DNA from: Lodderomyces elongisporus
Taxonomy: Eukaryota; Ascomycota; Pichiomycetes; Serinales; Debaryomycetaceae
Assembly (NCBI RefSeq): GCF_030384665.1
Contig: NC_083674.1
Location: 1,736,001-1,800,000 of the forward strand
Direction of reading: 5' to 3'
DNA length: 64,000 bases
Shown: piece after piece, positions 58,582-64,000 of the stretch
Layout: each line of letters begins with the position of its first letter
Numbering within the stretch: position 1 is the stretch's first letter
The notes under the pieces: generated by a model
Databases searched by the model: none
The model's input: only the letters and a program-made list of their open reading frames with translations
Told to the model about the DNA's origin: nothing
Made by a program: the position numbers and the translations under genes

Positions 58582-60873
58582 TCAACTATTCACTACGGTA
58601 AATGATCCAAATCGTTTAATCATTTCTTCTACTTCGGATCTTGATTTTTGCAACTCAGTGCAAATAGAGTCAAAGTGTTGGAATCCAATCAACATTTTGA
58701 TCAAAAAAGTCATTTCTTCCTCTTCTTGTTCCGTCATAACATCCTCATCTCCATCTGCACCTTTACCCTCACTCTCACCCTCACCCTCACCTTCATCACC
58801 ACCACCAATAATTTGCGTTTGGTCATTGTTTTCATATAGATTGGATGAAGAAGAAAATCTATGGGCTCTTTTCAACAACGGATTGGAAAGGGGTTTGGGA
58901 ATTGTAAATTTTTTTCTTGCTCCTCCTCCTCCTCCTCCTTCTTCCTCATCATCGTCGTCATCACTATTTGACAGCTCACTTTCATCTTCTGCAATAGCCT
59001 CATTTAATGGTCTGTTGGTAACGGTGCTGGTAGTGTTACCAATTGTGTTACCATGACCAAAAATAGCGGTACGTTTTCCATTCTTATCAACAACCGAAGC
59101 AAAACTAACTCTTCTTCTTGGCTCAGTAACCAAAGTTTGCTCATTTACTGCATTTCTCATATTTCCCTCGGTTCTAGACCGCATTACCAATCTCTTCTCC
59201 AAGCTCTCTAATCTATCCAGTCTCTTCAGTTTTTCAATTCTTCTCCGTTTTAAATGGTTCAAGAAATGCTCTGGTTCAGGCAGCTCGCCACTCTCAACCA
59301 TTCTAGTGATTGCATTCAACACGGGATACGAATAGACCCGATAGATGAGGCCACGTAGCACTCCAAAGTTTATGAACCGCCGCACGTCAATGTTATGAAA
59401 CAAATTTTTATGTTGCAAATACCATTCTTTTACTGTTTGTCCTTGATTCAATGAACGATACAAAAAGAACAAATCTGTCTTTGTTGGGATTTTTATATCC
59501 AAGTATGCAGAAGCAAAATTACCGGGAGATTTTGTCGAGAGATAGCTATTCTTGGAATATGGCGACATTGATCCCGAGGGGATGTGTTTAAAGTAGCCTG
59601 GCGATGAAGAAGTCGTCGACGCCACCTCACTAAACGCTCTTGGCGAATGATTGTGTTGGTTATAGTAATGATTCATTGGTGTGTATGCTGAGGGAGATTG
59701 TCGTACATCGTCGTTTGCTACAACATATGCTTGGCATTGTTCGGCGATTTTTCCATCGCTTTTTAAAAACTCGCCAATCCTATTTGTTGGAGCATAAATA
59801 TTGTTAAACTGGAAGATATCAATTATTTCGATACACTTGTAGTGCATGAGATGTTGAATGCATTGCTTGGTGATGAGGTAATCGGCATCTGCAAGCTCGC
59901 TGATTCTTTTGAGTGAGTTGACACCATCAATGTAGGGCAATATCTTGACCATTGTTGGGTCCCAATTAACATCGACCAAGGATCGAAGCTTTACCGTGGC
60001 AATCGGCACTTGAAAAGCTTTGAGGTTTACTGGTGCAGGTAATATGGGAAACAATTTGATATCCACAGAGTTTGAATTGTCCAATGGTATACAACACTCT
60101 GAGTAATTATTCAAATCCTGGTAGATTTGTGTAATCAACGACTCAATCGATGATAGTGAGATTTCCTTTGTCTTTGCATGGCCTGGTTCATTTAGCCTAT
60201 TGTCTAAACTCTCAACTCCAAAGACATCCAGGTTGGCACTATTCAATGATGTAGACGATTTCTTTTCCTTTTGTAATTGTTCCAAACTCTTGTAAAAAGA
60301 ATTGTCCTTATCCAATTTGCTCAATAGTCTATTCTGTTCCTCCAATACGCCAAACATGTGCCCCATCCGCCGAATAGCAGACTCGTATGGTTTCACATCT
60401 CCAGTCTCGTAGGAAAATACAAAGCAGAAATTAAAGCTAAATGAGTTTCTCGCATATTGCTCATTCACCATGTGTACTGGGTACCCAATAACCTTTAGTT
60501 TATCAATCTTGAATGAAATAAGACGATTGCATAATTGTGGTTTGGGTATAACGTAGTTTTTGACAGTGTCAAAGTCGAATAAACTCTGACTGTTTTCGTT
60601 ACTGAACTCATTGGTTTCTTCGTCTCTTTCCTCCCTTTCTTCCTCTTCCTCTTCCTCTTCTTCTTCTTTTTCTTTTTCTTGTTCTTTTTCTTGTTGTTGT
60701 TGCTGAGGTTGCTCTTCTTCTCCTGGGCCGGCCTCTACTCCGGTGCTCACATTTGCTTTTTTCTTTGAAGTTGCAATCAAGTTAGGTGGAAACTGATGGA
60801 CTATTTTTGTTCCTTCAATTGGGTGGAACACCGCGTAGAAGATACTAATTATTGGTATAAACCCATCAGACAT
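58582..60873 (-). CDS. NPR2: SEACIT/GATOR1 subunit NPR2
   Basis: Predicted 763-residue Npr2, subunit of the Npr2-Npr3-Iml1 complex that inhibits TORC1 through the Rag/Gtr GTPases when amino acids are scarce. Characteristic blocks are FIPIISIFYAVFHPIEGTKIVHQFPPN (N-terminus), YVIPKPQLCNRLISFK, YARNSFSFNFCFVF, LEEQNRLLSKLD, LNNYSECCIPLDNSNSVDIKLFPILP and DVNWDPTMVKILPYIDGVNSLKRIS. The C-terminal block LIGFQHFDSICTELQKSRSEVEEMIKRFGSFTVVNS matches yeast. Low-complexity inserts (a Q/E-rich stretch near 50-80, GEGEGE and Gly5) make it longer than yeast Npr2 (about 615). The start is the first ATG in frame after an upstream T11-AG, so an upstream exon is not excluded. Confidence 0.95.
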   Translation of the reverse strand: MSDGFIPIISIFYAVFHPIEGTKIVHQFPPNLIATSKKKANVSTGVEAGPGEEEQPQQQQQEKEQEKEKEEEEEEEEEEREERDEETNEFSNENSQSLFDFDTVKNYVIPKPQLCNRLISFKIDKLKVIGYPVHMVNEQYARNSFSFNFCFVFSYETGDVKPYESAIRRMGHMFGVLEEQNRLLSKLDKDNSFYKSLEQLQKEKKSSTSLNSANLDVFGVESLDNRLNEPGHAKTKEISLSSIESLITQIYQDLNNYSECCIPLDNSNSVDIKLFPILPAPVNLKAFQVPIATVKLRSLVDVNWDPTMVKILPYIDGVNSLKRISELADADYLITKQCIQHLMHYKCIEIIDIFQFNNIYAPTNRIGEFLKSDGKIAEQCQAYVVANDDVRQSPSAYTPMNHYYNQHNHSPRAFSEVASTTSSSPGYFKHIPSGSMSPYSKNSYLSTKSPGNFASAYLDIKIPTKTDLFFLYRSLNQGQTVKEWYLQHKNLFHNIDVRRFINFGVLRGLIYRVYSYPVLNAITRMVESGELPEPEHFLNHLKRRRIEKLKRLDRLESLEKRLVMRSRTEGNMRNAVNEQTLVTEPRRRVSFASVVDKNGKRTAIFGHGNTIGNTTSTVTNRPLNEAIAEDESELSNSDDDDDEEEGGGGGGARKKFTIPKPLSNPLLKRAHRFSSSSNLYENNDQTQIIGGGDEGEGEGESEGKGADGDEDVMTEQEEEEMTFLIKMLIGFQHFDSICTELQKSRSEVEEMIKRFGSFTVVNS

Positions 60874-61010
60874 TCCATGCTAAAAAAAAAAAAGAAAGAA
60901 GTATATGATCAGGTGGTTGAATTGGTTTGAAGAAAATAATTCGTAATTGAACTTGAAGATTTGAAGAATTGAAGTTGATTAAACAATTATTTTTACGTAA
61001 ATGTATATTC

Positions 61011-61044
<34 letters not shown>

Positions 61045-61639
61045 ATATGTATGTATACAAAGTTTTGTGGCGTATGTACAGAATAGTGTAATCTGTGTGA
61101 TATTCTGTGTATAACTTGTGCTGATACCGGTGATTTGTCAAGTTGGTAGCATCCATACATTCTTCATCACTTACATTAACAGTTTCCATATACATATTGA
61201 GTTGGCAAATAGGATACTTCTCAAATGGAATATGTAAATCGCTACACATCTAAGTTCCCGGCCCATTTCCTCTCCCTAGAACATAATTGTTGTGTTCTGA
61301 CTAACTTTATTAAACATATTTACTGTATTACCAAAGCCTGAGTATTTTCAAAATGAACAATAACCACAACATTCTTTGTTTCTTTTTTTTGCGAGAATTA
61401 CACCAAAATATTTCAGATAGAAGAAAAAAAAAAAATTTAAACAACACAACAACAATTTACTCAAAATGAAGTACTTGGGCTAGGAAGAGTCAGCAGTTAC
61501 ATCAACTTAAATTACTAAACTTAGTTGTTAAAAATAAAGGATAAACTTTGAACTTACAAAAGTTACAAAATACCATGCATTGATAATTTGGCTCTGTTTT
61601 GTATAAATCAATAAAAAAAAACTTTTAAAAAAAACATAT
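60874..61639. other. NPR2 promoter region
   Basis: About 770 bases, with a T11-AG just before the NPR2 start, (TA)n/(GT)n at 61010-61060, and no ORF other than a low-complexity minus-strand frame. A possible upstream exon is discussed under the rejected items. AT-rich tracts lead to the tRNA-Leu terminator (A8, 61627-61634). Confidence 0.5.
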
Positions 61640-61757
61640 TGACACCTACGCGATTCGAACGCGTGCATCTTACGATACTAGAAATCACAATCTTTTCAGA
61701 TCAGAAGAACTTGTTGTTCTTGAGTCTAGCGCCTTAGACCAACTCGGCCAAAGTGTC
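61640..61757 (-). tRNA. tRNA-Leu(CAA), with intron
   Basis: Class II tRNA with a 35-base intron (about 61684-61718) immediately 3' to position 37. Acceptor GACACTT/AGGTGTC, D-arm GGCCGAGTTGGTCTAAGGC, anticodon CAA at 61720-61722, anticodon stem CTAGA/TCTAG, long variable arm TATCGTAAGATG and T-arm ACGCGTTCGAATCGCGT. The intron contains AAGTTCTTC, which can pair with the anticodon-side CAAGAAC, as in yeast pre-tRNA-Leu(CAA). A T8 terminator follows (A8 on the plus strand at 61627-61634). Confidence 0.97.
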
Positions 61758-62558
61758 TTATTTTATATCTTTGTAAAACGTATGCTCTAACCAATAGTCT
61801 AGTATGATGTACTATAGTAATAAACGGTAGATATACTTTGTGAAGTAATAATTTACTTTTGTTATCCTTTTAGCCCTCCCCTCTTTTCCACATAATGTAG
61901 CCGAGTTTATAACTTCTACTTCCGAACCCTCCTTTTCTTCTGTATTGTAACTACTAATACGTTACTGTTATAATACCTAGTATCGAATGGAAATTTGAAA
62001 TCGTTGCTTGGCACAACCTCCCATTTCTTCTTCAATTTTGTAATTTTTGATGGGGTGAGTCACACTCGAACCACCTGTTTACCTATCAGTATTGTATGCA
62101 AATATCCATTTTTCCACCTTCAAGTCTAGACCAACATCAATGGTGAACAAAGAAAAAGAGAAAGAAGAAGAGAAAGAAGAAGAAGAAGAAATCCAAAAAA
62201 AGAGAAGGCTGCCACTTTAAAGAGTAATCTGCAAAAGTATAAACGCAGGTGGTTGAGGTCTGAGGGGAAGAGGAGATGGGGAAGACTCGGCTTGTAAATT
62301 TATGCTACCAATCGTTCTTTCTTTCTTATTTTTTCTATGTTGTTGTTGTTGTTGTTGTTGTTGCTCTATATTTTTTTTTTTGCTCACTGTGTGTGCACCG
62401 GAAACGGTGTTGCATTGTTCATTGTCTGTTTTCATTTAAAAATTTCATTTGCTTTACAATCTGGTTTACAAGGTAGTTTTCTTGATAATTAATCCGAACA
62501 ACGGTGTTTTTAGTTTTAAATTTCACTTTTCATATACTCAGACTTGCTTACGCGAAGT

Positions 62559-62618
62559 TACACTAACGTACACTAACGTACACTAACTTGCGGTAACTTG
62601 CGGTAACTTGCGGTAACT
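62559..62618 (+). repeat. Phased 10-bp repeat array (3 x TACACTAACG + 3 x TGCGGTAACT)
   Basis: Six consecutive 10-base units. The first three read TACACTAACG (the third ends in T) and the last three TGCGGTAACT. All six keep TAAC at the same offset, so the motif repeats exactly once per helical turn. Confidence 0.9.
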
Positions 62619-62823
62619 GTTGAGGGATCTCAAGATAAGAGACCATCACGATTATTGTTTGTGCACACAAAATCGGATATACTGCATCTATGCCACTCTT
62701 CGTCTAATTGCATCTCAGCTTTTTTAAGCGGCACCAATAGATGTGTCTACATATAAATAGAATTTGATAATAATAAATATAATAATAATATTATTATTAT
62801 TATTAGCAATTGTATCCACAATA

Positions 62824-62970
62824 ATGTCTTTGTTTCAAATGAGACTTAGCAAAATCGAACAGAGCATAACCAACATAGACGACGGAACTTTACAGACCGT
62901 GAGAAGCTTAATAAATAACTTTAAAGCGATGAGTAACAGTAAGCTTAGACGATGCAACCGGACTGCTTGA
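62824..62970 (+). CDS. Small uncharacterised ORF (48 codons)
   Basis: ATG at 62824 to TGA at 62968-62970 encodes 48 residues starting MSLFQMRLSKIEQSITNIDD, partly amphipathic helical and basic at the end. It is about 205 bases downstream of the phased array. There is an upstream in-frame ATG at 62764 that adds a hydrophobic AT-repeat-derived stretch. I do not recognise it; it may be a real short gene, the first exon of a spliced gene (a GTAAGC occurs at 62939) or chance. Confidence 0.25.
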   Translation: MSLFQMRLSKIEQSITNIDDGTLQTVRSLINNFKAMSNSKLRRCNRTA

Positions 62971-64000
62971 AGCGATGAGTAGTTGGTTTTGTCATTTGGA
63001 GGACATTGTTTTTTTTCTTCTTCTTTTCTTTTCTTTTCTATTCTTTATTTTATTTAATTTTGTTTTATAATTATTATTTTTTATATTTTTACATTGTTTG
63101 TAACGACATCCAATATGAGGAAGGGGCTAACAAATGGATAATCATGTAACCGTTGGGGGAGGGGGAGGGGGAAAGAGGGAAAAGGAGGTGGTAAGGCATA
63201 ATGATTTATGAAACTCAAACAGAATTTGTCTTTTATCTGCTTTGCTTTTACCTTGCGCTCACAACCCATTAACCTATTAGCCCATATCCTAAAGCTTAAA
63301 GGCCAATGCCCATAACCAGTATAAACTAGTGCACCCAAAATTCTCTGTTTCATATATTAATTTGAGACACTACCTTCCAGTACATCTAGAGTCTTGCAAA
63401 CATCGTGTAAGCTTAAAAAAGAATAGGAGAGGGGGGCGGTTAGATAAATAAGGTTGGTAATAAACTGTAAAGAAACTAAACAATACTTACAATTGAATTG
63501 ACAATTAAATGAAGAGTAATTTTTTCTTTTTGTTGATTTATTAAGAATAAGCCTAGCTCCATCACCGCGGGTATTTCACTACAAATATATATACATATAT
63601 TTGTGTGTGTATAATATTCTAATCTTAACTGTAAGAATAATACCTCAAAGCCACATTGTAAAACACACTTTAAGAAATACAATAAGAAGAAAAAAAAAAT
63701 ATTAAAAAAATTAAAAGAATTAAAAGAAAAAGAACAAGAAAATCATGTATTTTGAATGTCACACCCATACTCTTATTTATATATATATATATATATATAT
63801 ATCCAAATGTATCACATCGTTGATCATCTCTACTCCGTCACTGTCTTATCTTCTATAGAATCTTCTATAGTCTCTACTCCTTACTTCTTGATTTGAAAAA
63901 AAACAAAATAGTTACTAGATTAAAAGGACATATAACACAGTCACTATATGCATACCCCAGACTGTTAGCTTGATAAACTATCCTACAATACATATATACA

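Larger units (their letters stand above)
61758..64000. other. Gene-poor right end of the window
   Basis: About 2.2 kb with no recognisable conserved gene. It contains GAA-rich (62155-62200), (TTG)n (62340-62365), a 10-bp phased array (62559-62618), a small ORF (62824-62970), a G-rich patch GGGGGAGGGGGAGGGGG near 63155 and (TA)n (63779-63802). A 90-residue minus-strand ORF (63081-63353) starts with ATG but resembles no family and is low in complexity at its C-terminal half. Confidence 0.5.

Noticed and set aside
60866..61249. Possible first exon of NPR2 joined from GTAAGT near 61175 to the T11-AG before the NPR2 ATG, in frame
   Set aside because: The join is in frame, but no TACTAAC-like branch site precedes the AG and the added residues do not resemble the Npr2 N-terminus. 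In-frame joining has a one-in-three chance.
62045..62080. B-box-like GGTTCGAGTG on the minus strand
   Set aside because: No paired T-stem, no A box and no terminator on the proper side.
63081..63353. 90-residue minus-strand ORF near the right edge
   Set aside because: It begins with ATG but shows no conserved pattern, and its C-terminal half is proline-rich from the G-rich tract.

Overview
This window is nuclear DNA of a budding yeast of the CUG-Ser (Candida/Lodderomyces) group. The supporting evidence is AT-rich compact DNA with mostly intronless genes, a very high density of microsatellites, yeast-type spliced tRNA and DASH-complex genes, and a CTG codon at a position that is serine in a conserved enzyme motif (bases 2001-2003). 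Lodderomyces elongisporus or a close relative is my best guess from the number of simple repeats and the amino-acid runs inside conserved proteins; I cannot prove the species. I see no transposon, CRISPR array, virus or horizontally transferred island. All enzyme and complex names come from motif recognition, not from a search.

Layout. 1-7.9 kb: the 3' end of an unrecognised gene, a ketopantoate-reductase-like enzyme, an EamA-type transporter, a small coiled-coil protein and mitochondrial ribosomal protein MRPL7. 7.9-16 kb: GLE1 (mRNA export) convergent with PDS5 (cohesin), then a short-chain dehydrogenase. 16.6-17 kb: three tandem tRNA-Lys(CTT) genes. 18-25.4 kb: a Cat8/Sip4-type zinc-cluster regulator, PEX8 (peroxisome import) and a probably secreted histidine phosphatase. 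25.6-36 kb: HEM13 (haem), KRE5 (beta-1,6-glucan), WSS1 (DNA-protein crosslink protease), THI6 (thiamine). 37-47 kb: an alcohol-acetyltransferase-like enzyme, POP5 (RNase P), TFC4 (TFIIIC), an INSIG-family protein, BET5 (TRAPP) and a two-exon DAD4 gene. 47-61 kb: PNP1, IBA57, YAT2, an OPA3-family protein, HTZ1 (H2A.Z) and NPR2 (GATOR1/SEACIT). 61-64 kb is nearly gene-free, with an intron-containing tRNA-Leu(CAA) and an unusual 10-bp phased repeat array.

There is no operon or gene cluster; these are ordinary housekeeping genes on both strands. Loose functional neighbours are TFC4 and POP5 (tRNA synthesis and processing), and the carbon-source set of Cat8/Sip4-type factor, PEX8 and YAT2. The most useful results are the codon-reassignment evidence, the spliced DAD4 gene that a plain ORF scan misses, the tRNA-Lys triplet with one mismatched copy, the loss of catalytic motifs in KRE5 and YAT2, an in-frame poly-tryptophan microsatellite and the phased 10-bp array. 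I did not find an evident new multi-gene system.

Start codons given here are the first in-frame ATG. Leucines encoded by CTG should be read as serine.
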